NCBI GenBank assembly: GCA_003598015.1 | Contig: QZKE01000033.1 | Coordinates: forward strand, 1-64,000 | Reading direction: 5' to 3' | DNA length: 64,000 nt | DNA from: Actinomycetota bacterium | GTDB taxonomy: Bacteria > Actinomycetota > Geothermincolia > Geothermincolales > RBG-13-55-18 | Shown: piece after piece, positions 34,108 through 42,625 of the stretch | Layout: every line of letters begins with the position of its first letter | Numbering within the stretch: the first letter of the stretch is position 1 | Notes under the pieces: model-generated | The model's database searches: none | Seen by the model: only the letters and a program-made list of their open reading frames with translations | Told to the model about the DNA's origin: nothing | Translations under genes and position numbers: made by a program

Positions 34108-35052
34108 CTAGATATACGCCGTTCCCTTCAGGCTGTCCACGTGGAACTGCGCTCTCAGCGCCGCTCTTACCCCGTCTCCGACGGCCGCGGCCACCTGCCA
34201 TACGGCGCCCGAACGCACGTCCCCCGCCGCGAAAACGCCCTCTACGTTGGTCTGCAGGGAGTCGTCGGTGAGGACGAATCCCTTGTCGTCAAGGTCTATT
34301 ATTCCCTTTATCTCCTCGGTGTTGGGCACGTTCCCCACGTAGAGGAATACTCCGTCCACCGCTATCTCCTCCTCGCTGCCGTCCTCCACGTCCGCCAGGA
34401 GCAACCCGTTTACCGTCTGTTCCCCCCGTATCTCCTTTACCGTCCTCTTCCACTTGAATTCCATCTTGGGATTGGACAGTGCGCGCTCCTGCACGATCTT
34501 TCCGGCCCGCAGGCGGTCCCTGCGGTGGATGAGTATCACCTTGCTGGCGAAGCGGGTCAGGAACACCGCTTCCTCCACCGCGGTGTTTCCTCCCCCCACA
34601 ACGGCCACCACCGCGTCCCGGAAGAAGGCGCCGTCGCAGGTGGCACAGTAGGATACACCCCTTCCGTGGAAGGTGTCTTCCCCGGGCACCCCCAGGGTTG
34701 CCGGGCGCATACCCATAGCCAGGACCACCGCGTGGGCTCTCATCTCCCCCTCCGCCGTCTTCAGCACCTTGTAATCGCCCTCGTCGCGCAAACCCTCCAG
34801 GGGATTATAGGGGTTTATCTTCAGCCCGAAGCCTTCAGCCTGCCGGCGCATGCGGTCCACCAGTTCGAACCCGGAGATGGGCTCGGGAAACCCGGGGTAG
34901 TTCTCGATCTTCTCGGTGAGGGCCGGCGCGCCGCCGGGACCCTGCTTCTCGATGAGCACGGTGTCCAGGCGCGCGCGGCAGAGGTAGATGCCCGCCGTCA
35001 AACCCGCGGGGCCGCCCCCGATAATCGCCGCATCAAAGGACCGTTCTTCCAT
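34108..35052 (-). CDS. trxB: Thioredoxin reductase
   Basis: This 314-residue flavoenzyme has the FAD motif GGGPAGLTAGIYL, the redox-active CATC (Cys136-Cys139), the NAD(P)H motif VVGGGNTAVEEAVFL and the C-terminal FAD contact GVFAAGDV. The NADPH-binding arginine pattern is present as HRRDRLRA. It passes electrons to the thioredoxin encoded 140 bp downstream. The ATG at 35052 has GGAGG 5 nt upstream. Confidence 0.95.
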   Translation of the reverse strand: MEERSFDAAIIGGGPAGLTAGIYLCRARLDTVLIEKQGPGGAPALTEKIENYPGFPEPISGFELVDRMRRQAEGFGLKINPYNPLEGLRDEGDYKVLKTAEGEMRAHAVVLAMGMRPATLGVPGEDTFHGRGVSYCATCDGAFFRDAVVAVVGGGNTAVEEAVFLTRFASKVILIHRRDRLRAGKIVQERALSNPKMEFKWKRTVKEIRGEQTVNGLLLADVEDGSEEEIAVDGVFLYVGNVPNTEEIKGIIDLDDKGFVLTDDSLQTNVEGVFAAGDVRSGAVWQVAAAVGDGVRAALRAQFHVDSLKGTAYI

Positions 35053-35154
35053 TCCATCCTCCGCTAGAGAAGTAGATATATATGTTATAGCATTACAACT
35101 CCGATTATAAACCCGGCGCTCTGCAGAACTACTGCCCTATATCATCATTCGAAG

Positions 35155-35512
35155 GCATGCGTGCCAGGCCTGGACAGGTTTATGCTGATTTTCACAACAG
35201 AAAACCTTATCTTAACCTGTCCAGGCGCTGGGACACCGCCGCACCTCGCTTCGCTCGGCACTGTCGCTTACGCGATGCGGAACTATCGCAGACATTCGGT
35301 CATCTCTCCTCCGTTATGCATGCGTGCCAGGCCTGGACAATCGGAATTGTCCAGGCGCTGGGACACCGCCGCACCTCGCTTCGCTCTGCACTGTCGCTTA
35401 CGCATCTCGCCTCCGTTATGCATGCGTGCCAGGCCTGGACAATCGGAATTGTCCAGGCGCTGGACACCGCCGCGCCTCGCTTCGCTCGGCACTGTCGCTT
35501 ACGCGATGCATT
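35155..35512. repeat. Three-copy tandem repeat with conserved hairpin
   Basis: Copies start at 35155, 35318 and 35420, each with GCATGCGTGCCAGGCCTGGA. Copies 2 and 3 are ~102 bp apart and carry the perfect hairpin CCTGGACAAT-CGGA-ATTGTCCAGG. Copy 1 has different arms that still pair perfectly (CCTGGACAGGTT and AACCTGTCCAGG) around a ~33-nt AT-rich loop. All share a block ending CACTGTCGCTTACGC. The region 35053-35538 holds no convincing gene. Confidence 0.8.
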
Positions 35513-35538
35513 CTGTCGAGTGTAGATCCTATAATACG

Positions 35539-36918
35539 TTAGAGGAGGAGGGAGCTTACCGTATCCTCCAGGTCCTTGAGGGTACGGCACACCCGCGCCT
35601 CCTTGCAGCAGGGAATGTATTCCCCCATGACGCTGTCGCCGGTATCCCAGAAGGGCTTGGTCTCCGGGTTGAGCCAGATGATCCCCTTGGCCCTGTCCCG
35701 CATCCTCTCCAGCGCGTGGATGCCGGGGTCGTTGTAGTTATTGCGCGCGTCGCCGATGATGAGGATGTAGGTGCGGTAGCCGACGTCCTGGAGGTACTGC
35801 TCGCAGAACATCCCGAAGACTTCCCCGAAATCGCTGCGGGCGTTGTAGGAGATCTCCGCCTCGGAGAGGGCGCGGCGCACCCCCTTCTGGATATCCTCGT
35901 CACGGAAGAAATCCGTCACCTCGCCCAGTTCGTCCACGAACACGAAGCTGCGCACCTTGGCCAGGCAGTCCTGGATGGTGTAGACGAACTGCAGCATGAA
36001 CTGCGAGACCCTGGCCACCGAGGACGAGATGTCGCACAACACCATGAGCTCCGCCTTCTCCATCCGCTTATGCTTCAGCTTCAGCTCGAAGGGCACCCCG
36101 CCGTGCTGCATGTTCTTGCGCAGGGTGGCCTTGACGTCCAGCTTGCCCCGCTTGAGCTGTTTCTCGCGCAGGTTGATCTTGTTGCGCAGCTTCCTGGCCA
36201 GGATGTCCACGGCCTTGCGCATCTGCTGCAGCTCGAACTCGTCCAGGCCCGAGAGGGGGCGGTCCATGAGCCTCTCCACCCGTTCCGAGCTGGGGACCTT
36301 GTCGGCGTTGCGCGCCTGTTCCCGCTCCACGTAGCGGCGCACCTGCTTGCGCAGCGCGTCACGGTTGCCGAGAAAGGCTTCCTCCACGCGCTGCAGTTCC
36401 TCCTCGTCCCACCCCTCATCGCGGAGCTGCTCGAGAAGCTCCCGCAGCTCCCGTTCCATCTCCTCCCAGTCGAAGACGTCGAATATGCGGCGCGTGTACA
36501 TGCCCACCTGCATGCGGGTCGCGAGTTGGGACGTCCCCACCTCGCCTGCCGCCATGCGGATAAGGGACTCCCATTCCCCGGACCGGCCCGTGAGCAGCAG
36601 GGCCAGCATGGAGTTCATCTCCCTGTCCTGCGCGAATGCGCGCATCTGTTCATCCAGACGGGCCAGGAGCTCCTCGTCTAGTCTGTCCGCTTCTCCGCTG
36701 CCCTCCAGGCCGTAGAAATAGAGCGGGAAGAGCTCCTCGAAGACGGGGGTGTCCTTGTTGCGCTTTACCACCGCCGCCTTCAGGGCGTCCTTGAACTGCC
36801 CGGGGTCTGCCACTCCCACCACGGCGATGGCACCCATGGCATCGATGCTCTCCGCGGTGGAGACGGATACCCCGCGCCCCCGCAGTCCATTAATGAAATC
36901 CAGGACTCTTTCCTCCAC
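35539..36918 (-). CDS. CoxE-like VWA domain protein
   Basis: The 459-residue protein has a C-terminal von Willebrand A domain with an intact metal site: DISSSVARVSQ (DxSxS) near residue 300 and GDARNNYNDPG near 400. The N-terminal half is helical and charged. It resembles CoxE proteins, which work with a MoxR AAA+ ATPase (CoxD) to mature metal centres in CO dehydrogenase-type enzymes. The MoxR gene lies directly upstream (37003-37911). No CoxL, CoxM or CoxS is in view, so the client is unknown. The GTG at 36918 has GGAGGG 5 nt upstream. Confidence 0.85.
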   Translation of the reverse strand: MEERVLDFINGLRGRGVSVSTAESIDAMGAIAVVGVADPGQFKDALKAAVVKRNKDTPVFEELFPLYFYGLEGSGEADRLDEELLARLDEQMRAFAQDREMNSMLALLLTGRSGEWESLIRMAAGEVGTSQLATRMQVGMYTRRIFDVFDWEEMERELRELLEQLRDEGWDEEELQRVEEAFLGNRDALRKQVRRYVEREQARNADKVPSSERVERLMDRPLSGLDEFELQQMRKAVDILARKLRNKINLREKQLKRGKLDVKATLRKNMQHGGVPFELKLKHKRMEKAELMVLCDISSSVARVSQFMLQFVYTIQDCLAKVRSFVFVDELGEVTDFFRDEDIQKGVRRALSEAEISYNARSDFGEVFGMFCEQYLQDVGYRTYILIIGDARNNYNDPGIHALERMRDRAKGIIWLNPETKPFWDTGDSVMGEYIPCCKEARVCRTLKDLEDTVSSLLL

Positions 36919-37002
36919 TGCATCCCTCCGTGATGGTATCGCAGGCCCTTCCTCGCGGGCAGGACTGCCCTCAAGTGACCGGGCCGGCGTTCCCCACGGC
37001 GC

Positions 37003-37911
37003 TCAGCCTTCCACGATCTGGCGCAGGCTTTCCTTCGCTTTCTGGATGTCCTTCTCGTACTTGAGGATTATATTCAGGGTATTCCTCACCAGCTCCTGGT
37101 CGAGTGAGTCGGCACCCAAGACCATCAGGGCGCGAGCCCAGTCGAGGGTCTCGCTGATGCCGGGGGTCTTCTTGATATCCAGCTTGCGCAGGCGTTGTAC
37201 CGCCTTCACCACCTGTTCCGCCAGGCGTGCGCTTATGTCCGGGACCTTGAGGCGCACGATCTCCAGCTCCTGCTCCCAGTCGGGGAAATCGATGAAGAGG
37301 TGGAGGCAGCGCCGTTTCAGGGCGTCGCTGAGCTCGCGTGCGTTGTTGCTGGTGAGCACGACCATGGGGATATGTGTAGCCGCGAGGGTTTCCAGTTCGG
37401 GTATGCTCACCTGGAAGTCGGAGAGTATCTCCAGCAGGAAGGCCTCGAACTCCGGGTCCGACTTGTCCACCTCGTCTATGAGGATGAGAGCGGGCTTCTC
37501 GGAGGTGATGGCCTTGAGCAGCGGGCGGGGCACGATGAACTTCTGGGAGAAGAAGACCTCGTCCTGCCTGGCCACGCGGTCCACCGCTTCCGCCAGGCTC
37601 TTCGCGTCCGCCAGCTCTTCGGCGAGCACGTCCTTGAGGATCTGGGTGTAGAGGAGCTGCTTGGAATACTCCCACTCGTAAAGGGATTTCGCCTCGTCCA
37701 GCCCTTCGTAACATTGCAGGCGGATGAAATCGCGGCCCAGGGCCGCCGCGGTTACCTTTCCCAGGTCGGTCTTTCCCACCCCGGCCGGCCCTTCCACCAG
37801 TACCGGCTTCTCCAGCTTCTCCGCGAGGTAGACGACGGTGGCGATCTCCGTGCTGCAGATGTACTTCTGATCGGCAAGCTTCTCCCTTACTTCTTCTATG
37901 CTGCTGAACAT
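37003..37911 (-). CDS. MoxR family AAA+ ATPase (CoxD-like)
   Basis: The 302-residue ATPase has Walker A VEGPAGVGKTDLGKV near residue 44, Walker B PALILIDEVDKSDPEFEAFLLE near 145, and sensor 1 VVLTSNN. It forms a chaperone-like pair with the VWA protein encoded next. The first ATG at 37920 directly abuts GGGAGGGG, so the second, at 37911 and 9 nt away, is taken as the start. The next gene upstream (HD protein) is on the same strand. Confidence 0.88.
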   Translation of the reverse strand: MFSSIEEVREKLADQKYICSTEIATVVYLAEKLEKPVLVEGPAGVGKTDLGKVTAAALGRDFIRLQCYEGLDEAKSLYEWEYSKQLLYTQILKDVLAEELADAKSLAEAVDRVARQDEVFFSQKFIVPRPLLKAITSEKPALILIDEVDKSDPEFEAFLLEILSDFQVSIPELETLAATHIPMVVLTSNNARELSDALKRRCLHLFIDFPDWEQELEIVRLKVPDISARLAEQVVKAVQRLRKLDIKKTPGISETLDWARALMVLGADSLDQELVRNTLNIILKYEKDIQKAKESLRQIVEG

Positions 37912-37995
37912 GCTGCTCATCCCCTCCCGCGGCCGGATCCGGCCGCGTGCCGGTCCCCCGATTTTCCCGGTGATCCCATGCGGCGGCAGCCGGGC

Positions 37996-38760
37996 TCAGG
38001 GGTTCTTCTTGCCTATCTCGTATGTCTTTGCCAGCTCCTCGTACAGCCTCTCTCCTATAAGCAGGCCCTTGGCGATGAAATCCGGGCCGTATTCCCGCCC
38101 TGTCGGGGTGCGGAAAGTGTCCTTGATCCTCACGATACCCTCGAGGCTGGTATCGAAATGTCCCAGCAGGGCGCTGAGCGGCACCTTGAACGGAGCCACC
38201 ATCAGCCACACCGTTTCCGTGAAGTTGTCCGGCCCCCAGCGGAACTTGTCCGCGTCATACAGCGCGTCTGAAAGCAGCTGTAGCGAGGGCTCGCCCAGGG
38301 GCACCTCCGGCTTGAAGGCCTCATGGTTGCGGATGGCCTGAACGATCGCCGTGCGCTCTCTCTCCTCGAGGTCGAAGTCCATGAGTATGGCCTCCGCTTC
38401 ATCGGCGCCCCGTTGGGCATGCTCAGGCTGTTCTCTCCGGATATCGTGCAGTACGCCCGCCAGGTGTGCGAGGAGGAGCGCCCTCCGCTTCTCCTCTTCC
38501 GAGGCGCCCCGGTCCATCTCGATCAAGACCAGGGCACCAGCATCCACAGCTACCTTGCGTACGTGTGAGAGGCCATGCCCCAGCACGTCACCCCTTTCCT
38601 CCACGATAGCCAGGGCGCGCTGTACCACGGGGTCGCTCTCGAATGCCCTGCGAGACGCCTCGTATTCTCCTCCTTTGTCGACGTAGAAGAGGGGCGGATC
38701 TATCTCCGAGGCCAGGCGTTTGCAGAGCTCCTGGGCCTCCAGATACTCTCCTTGCAGCAA
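37996..38760 (-). CDS. HD domain phosphohydrolase
   Basis: This 254-residue protein has the HD metal site GHGLSHVRKV near residue 62 and AHLAGVLHDIRREQP near 98, followed by RNHEAF and DALYDADKF, which complete a typical HD arrangement (H...HD...D). The substrate is not evident; such proteins act on nucleotides or phosphoesters. The start is a TTG with GGAAG about 6 nt upstream. It precedes the MoxR/VWA pair on the same strand. Confidence 0.8.
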   Translation of the reverse strand: MLQGEYLEAQELCKRLASEIDPPLFYVDKGGEYEASRRAFESDPVVQRALAIVEERGDVLGHGLSHVRKVAVDAGALVLIEMDRGASEEEKRRALLLAHLAGVLHDIRREQPEHAQRGADEAEAILMDFDLEERERTAIVQAIRNHEAFKPEVPLGEPSLQLLSDALYDADKFRWGPDNFTETVWLMVAPFKVPLSALLGHFDTSLEGIVRIKDTFRTPTGREYGPDFIAKGLLIGERLYEELAKTYEIGKKNP

Positions 38761-39046
38761 TTGCGCTTCCTTTCACCGTGCATACTCGTCCCGTTCAATT
38801 GTAACCCACCGCTCCCAAGAATACGGTATTGCATGCGCCCTTTACCGTTGACGTTCCCCAAGCATGCGCCAGGACGGGCGGGGGTCAGCCGCACATGTCT
38901 GAGGCTTGGAATCCTGCCTGAGCCTCAATCCCATAGTGGCCACATAGGTCATGGCGGAGGGCCCGGTCTACCGAGCCCTCTGCGTCCGTCATTATATCCT
39001 GGCCGTACGGAGGTGTCCGCCCTTTCCAGATTCCCCGCCCTCGATC
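38761..39046. other. Intergenic stretch with one hairpin
   Basis: A stem with arms GAGGGC and GCCCTC lies at 38958-38981, downstream of the leftward gene at 39047. It has no T-run. Nothing else is recognised. Confidence 0.35.
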
Positions 39047-39550
39047 TCATTCTTCCAAGAGCTCGCCCCCCACCGCCTCTCCGTGCATTGTGTCCTCGCC
39101 GCTCCCCTCCGCCTGCTGCTCCGGCGGTATCCGCCGTGACTTGCGCCAGGCCTCCTCGACGGCATCCTCGCGCATCTTCCCCGCCCTCCGCTTCCACAGC
39201 GCCAGGGGGATATGGTAGAAAGCGAGGTTTACCGCCACGGTCCACGCGGTCACAGCCAGCATAACCGCCGCGCCCCATGCGTCAAGCAGGGTCCAGACGG
39301 TCAATCCCGCAGCGATCACTGCCACCGCCGCAGCGACCTGCAACGCTCTCCTACGTAGGCGCTCCAAGCGGGAAGCGGCCATTGCGGGATACAGGAGGGC
39401 CCCCTCTGGCTCTTCCCGCTTCTTGAGATAGCGGGAGAGAATAACCAGGAAGGAGCTGTCGGGTATGTTGCCGGCCAGCGATACCAGCGCTCCTACCATG
39501 GTGATATTGATGAGGGTCGCCATTCCCAACATCATCGCCCAGATTGCCAA
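39047..39550 (-). CDS. Membrane protein, unknown function
   Basis: The 167-residue protein has an N-terminal hydrophobic segment, a second pair near residues 68-110 (ALQVAAAVAVIAAGLTVWTLL, then MLAVTAWTVAVNLAFYHIPL), and a charged C-terminal tail of ~55 residues. The middle has KKREEPEGALLYPAMAASRLERLRRR, likely a cytoplasmic loop. No family is recognised. The start is a TTG with GGAGGGG upstream. Confidence 0.6.
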   Translation of the reverse strand: MAIWAMMLGMATLINITMVGALVSLAGNIPDSSFLVILSRYLKKREEPEGALLYPAMAASRLERLRRRALQVAAAVAVIAAGLTVWTLLDAWGAAVMLAVTAWTVAVNLAFYHIPLALWKRRAGKMREDAVEEAWRKSRRIPPEQQAEGSGEDTMHGEAVGGELLEE

Positions 39551-39702
39551 ACGACCCCTCCTTCACCGCTCCAGCTACCTGCCTCCGATAAGCTGCGTCC
39601 TTCCTGATTGTCCTGTCATCATCGTACACGTGCTCCTCCTGGAGAAGAACCTTTCTTGTGAACCGCAGCCGGTTGTCCTAAATTTAACATGGTGATGATG
39701 CC

Positions 39703-40719
39703 ATGCTCGAGGATTATTTCTCTATCCTGGACAGGAAAACCGCGGCGCGCCACTGGGCGGCCTCCCGCACTCCTGCCGGAGTCCCATCCCTGCAAGGCCT
39801 GGCGGAGGAGGAGCTCTGGGAACTCCACGCCGCGGCCATGCGGACCTGGAACAAGGGCTGGCGCGAAAAAACCTTTACCCCGCGCGTGCCTGGCCCCTCC
39901 CTGCTCGACCTCAAGTCAGCGCTGGCCGGCAGCATGCTGGGCGCTTGCCGTATGTGCGAGCGCCGTTGCGGGGTGAACCGGGCCGGGGGGGAGACCGGCT
40001 ACTGTGGGGTCGGCGCCGTGTCCCGCATTGCTTCTGACTTCCTCCATTTCGGCGAGGAGCCCGAACTGGTCCCGTCCCACACGATCTTCTTCTCCGGGTG
40101 CACCCTCCACTGCGCCTACTGCCAGAACTGGGATATCGCCATGGATGCCCGTATCGGCAGCCCCGCCGACCCCGCCTACCTGGCCGACAGCCTGCGGGAG
40201 GGGATACGCCAGGGCTCACGCAACGCCAATTTCGTGGGCGGGAATCCCGATCCCAACCTGCACACCATCCTGCGTACCATCATCGCGCTGGGCGACGACG
40301 GCAAGCACCTTCCCATGGTGTGGAACTCGAACATGTACACCTCCCGGGAAGCCATGCGCCTGCTGGAAGGCATCATCGACGTCTACCTGGCCGATTTCCG
40401 CTACGGAAACGACGAGTGCGCCAGCCGCTACTCGGATGTCGAGGATTACTTCGCGGTGGTGAGCCGCAACTTCTCCATCGCGTACCGGCAGGGAGAGATA
40501 ATGCTCCGCCAGCTCCTCCTGCCGGGCCACCTGGAGTGCTGTACGGCGAGGATAATGGCATGGGTCGCCGAGAATATCCCGGATACCTACTTCAACCTCA
40601 TGTTCCAGTACCGGCCGGAGTACCGCGCCGCGCTCTACCCGGAGATAGACCGCAGGCCTTCGCCGCAGGAGAAGATGGAGGCGGTGGAGCTGGCGCGCCG
40701 CTACGGTATCGCGCTCTGA
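39703..40719 (+). CDS. Radical SAM protein, PflX type
   Basis: The 338-residue protein has an N-terminal cysteine motif CRMCERRCGVNRAGGETGYCG near residue 85, then the radical SAM CxxxCxxC in FFSGCTLHCAYCQN near 130. It continues with FVGGNPDPNLHTILRT and VYLADFRYGN. This pairing defines the PflX/COG1313 proteins, which are related to glycyl-radical-enzyme activases but of uncertain function. No glycyl radical enzyme is nearby. The gene is monocistronic between oppositely oriented neighbours. Confidence 0.87.
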   Translation: MLEDYFSILDRKTAARHWAASRTPAGVPSLQGLAEEELWELHAAAMRTWNKGWREKTFTPRVPGPSLLDLKSALAGSMLGACRMCERRCGVNRAGGETGYCGVGAVSRIASDFLHFGEEPELVPSHTIFFSGCTLHCAYCQNWDIAMDARIGSPADPAYLADSLREGIRQGSRNANFVGGNPDPNLHTILRTIIALGDDGKHLPMVWNSNMYTSREAMRLLEGIIDVYLADFRYGNDECASRYSDVEDYFAVVSRNFSIAYRQGEIMLRQLLLPGHLECCTARIMAWVAENIPDTYFNLMFQYRPEYRAALYPEIDRRPSPQEKMEAVELARRYGIAL

Positions 40720-40773
40720 CGCTACGTCCCGCAGCGACGCACTCGGTACGTTACCGTATTTGCGGACCGTGTA

Positions 40774-41607
40774 CTAAGGCGAGGGCTTGACGGTGAGCAC
40801 GGGGAAGGGTATCTCGATGCCGGCGTTCTGCAGGCTCCGCTTCACCGCCGTTATGGCCGCCGATCTGACATCCAGTATGCTTGTCTCAACCGGGTCGATC
40901 CAGAAATAAATCCTGAGCACCACCGAGCTCTCACCCAGTTCTTCCGCGACGACCAGGCTGGGGGGGTCAGCGAGTATGTCCGCCACCCCGGCCAGGGCTG
41001 CGCTCGCCTCCGCCATGGCCGCGGAAACATCCTCGGAATATGCTATACCCACCTCGAAGCTCAGGCGGCGGCTGCGGTTGCGGTTGTTATTGATCATCGC
41101 CCTGGAGAAGATGCTCGCGTTGGGCACGAACACCTGCCGCCCGTCGAACATGCGGATAACCGTGTCCCGCACCCTGACGTCCTCCACCTTGCCCTCCACG
41201 TCCCCAAAACAGACGACGTCTCCCATTACGAAAGGCCTCTGGAAGATAAGGATCAGTCCGGCGATGAAGTTCTCGATGACGTCCTTCAGGGCGAATCCAA
41301 TCCCCACGCTCACCAGCCCCAGCGAAGCCACCAGGGCGCCGGCATTCACGCCCATCACCCCCAGGGAGACCAGCACACCCAGGCCCATGACGCCGATGAA
41401 GGCGAGGCGGGCGGTGATCTGCGCGGCGTGCTCGGATGCCCTGACCTTTCTCAGGGATCTTCTGGTCACATAGCGGATTACCCGGGCGAGGAGATAGAAA
41501 ACCACTATCACCAGCAAGCCGGTGACTATCGACGGCAGGCGAGTGACGAAGCCGTCCCACAAGTTCCGCAGGGAGTCGAGGAGCAAATTCGCGGTCATGC
41601 GGCTCAC
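40774..41607 (-). CDS. Small-conductance mechanosensitive channel (MscS family)
   Basis: The 277-residue protein has three N-terminal membrane segments. The pore helix VASLGLVSVGIGFALKDVIENFIAGLILIFQRPF is followed by the beta domain (GDVVCFGDVEGKVEDVRVRDTVI) with the family motif GRQVFVPNA. It releases solutes when the membrane is stretched by hypo-osmotic shock. The GTG at 41607 overlaps the upstream stop codon by 4 nt (GTGA), so the two genes are coupled. Confidence 0.9.
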   Translation of the reverse strand: MSRMTANLLLDSLRNLWDGFVTRLPSIVTGLLVIVVFYLLARVIRYVTRRSLRKVRASEHAAQITARLAFIGVMGLGVLVSLGVMGVNAGALVASLGLVSVGIGFALKDVIENFIAGLILIFQRPFVMGDVVCFGDVEGKVEDVRVRDTVIRMFDGRQVFVPNASIFSRAMINNNRNRSRRLSFEVGIAYSEDVSAAMAEASAALAGVADILADPPSLVVAEELGESSVVLRIYFWIDPVETSILDVRSAAITAVKRSLQNAGIEIPFPVLTVKPSP

Positions 41608-42170
41608 GGCTCCCCGGTTTCGGCCGGCTGGCCCTCCTCAGGCTGGGCGCCGAATCCCTGGACCGACTCGCCGGGCATGTTCTCCCCGCTCACTTCGGGC
41701 TTGGGGTAGAGCTCCTCGAGCCACTCCTGCATGCTCTCCGGCAGGTTGTCCTTCACCCAGGCCTGATCGGGAAAATTGTCGCGCACGTAAGTCCAGACGT
41801 TGTTGCCGCCCTCCACTTCCTCCTGGATAGCGTTCCTCAAGCCGTCCTGGGCCTTGATGAAATCGGTGCTGTTCTCCCGCATCATCGCTTCGCTCGTACG
41901 TACGACTATCAATACCTCTTCCGCCCCCCTGACCGCTCGGGCCACCGTGAAAGACCTGCGGTAACCGGGGAGCAGAACGGCCAGGAGTATTATGGCCAGG
42001 ATGATCAGTGTCACCACGTTGACCACGATGGCCCCTATCAAGCTGACCTTGCGGCGCTTTTTCTCGACCTGTACGGGAGGCCTGCTGCGCGGAGGTTCCT
42101 CTCCACCTTCCCCGGTACCCGGCATCTCCGGTGTTTCCTCCATCCCCGCCTTGTCATCATGCTCGTCCAT
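41604..42170 (-). CDS. Single-pass membrane protein coupled to mscS, unknown
   Basis: The 188-residue protein has an acidic, Pro-rich N-terminus, a basic KKRRK before one membrane segment (LIGAIVVNVVTLIILAIILL at about residues 45-65), and a ~120-residue extracellular domain that is acidic at the end. It overlaps the mscS start by 4 nt, hinting at a role beside the channel. The ATG at 42170 has GGAGG 8 nt upstream. Confidence 0.65.
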   Translation of the reverse strand: MDEHDDKAGMEETPEMPGTGEGGEEPPRSRPPVQVEKKRRKVSLIGAIVVNVVTLIILAIILLAVLLPGYRRSFTVARAVRGAEEVLIVVRTSEAMMRENSTDFIKAQDGLRNAIQEEVEGGNNVWTYVRDNFPDQAWVKDNLPESMQEWLEELYPKPEVSGENMPGESVQGFGAQPEEGQPAETGEP

Positions 42171-42319
42171 CGTCATCACCTCCATCCAACAATCCTTCTC
42201 CGCACACTCTCTTTTCCCTTGCAGTGAGCCTTAATGTCCTCCCTGGAAGGCGCCTGTTTTTATTCTTCTGAATCACCTGCTATCGCTTTCGTTCTCCCCA
42301 CCCGCTCTCCCACAGGATT

Positions 42320-42435
42320 ATATGATAGGTTCATCTCCGAGAAGTGTGGGTAGCTACCTTCAGGCCTAGGGGTCAGGCCTGACACAACATCACCATACTA
42401 TTCACCCACACTTCTCGGAGATGAACCATATGATA
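42320..42435. mobile_element. MITE: 100-bp element with 24-bp perfect terminal inverted repeats and 8-bp target duplication
   Basis: The element spans 42328-42427. Its left end is GGTTCATCTCCGAGAAGTGT... (24 bp, 42328-42351); the right end (42404-42427) is its exact reverse complement. It is flanked by identical 8-bp direct repeats ATATGATA at 42320-42327 and 42428-42435, the mark of transposition. The 52-bp interior has no coding capacity and contains a smaller palindrome (TCAGGCCTGA). It must be moved by a transposase encoded elsewhere. An 8-bp duplication and GG-initial ends would fit an ISL3-type enzyme; this is inference. Confidence 0.88.
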
Positions 42436-42625
42436 TAACGATAGCGATACTCTTTTGTCGGCTTCTTATGGCGGCAACAACCAGCAGACAGTCGTATGAG
42501 GGAAACAAGGAACCTCGGGTTCCGAAATCCCGTCTGCATAAGTTGAGTATTCGGGAATAATATTGGTTGTGTCGTAGCGGCACCACGCGGACGAGGATCC
42601 CGCACCATGAACAGAGGTGATGAGC

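Noticed and set aside
35155..35512. CRISPR array
   Set aside because: Units are ~100 bp with almost no unique spacer, copy 1 differs in length, and no cas genes are present.
35161..36681. 506-codon plus-strand open frame through the tandem repeat
   Set aside because: Its first part translates the repeat and the rest is antisense to the VWA protein.
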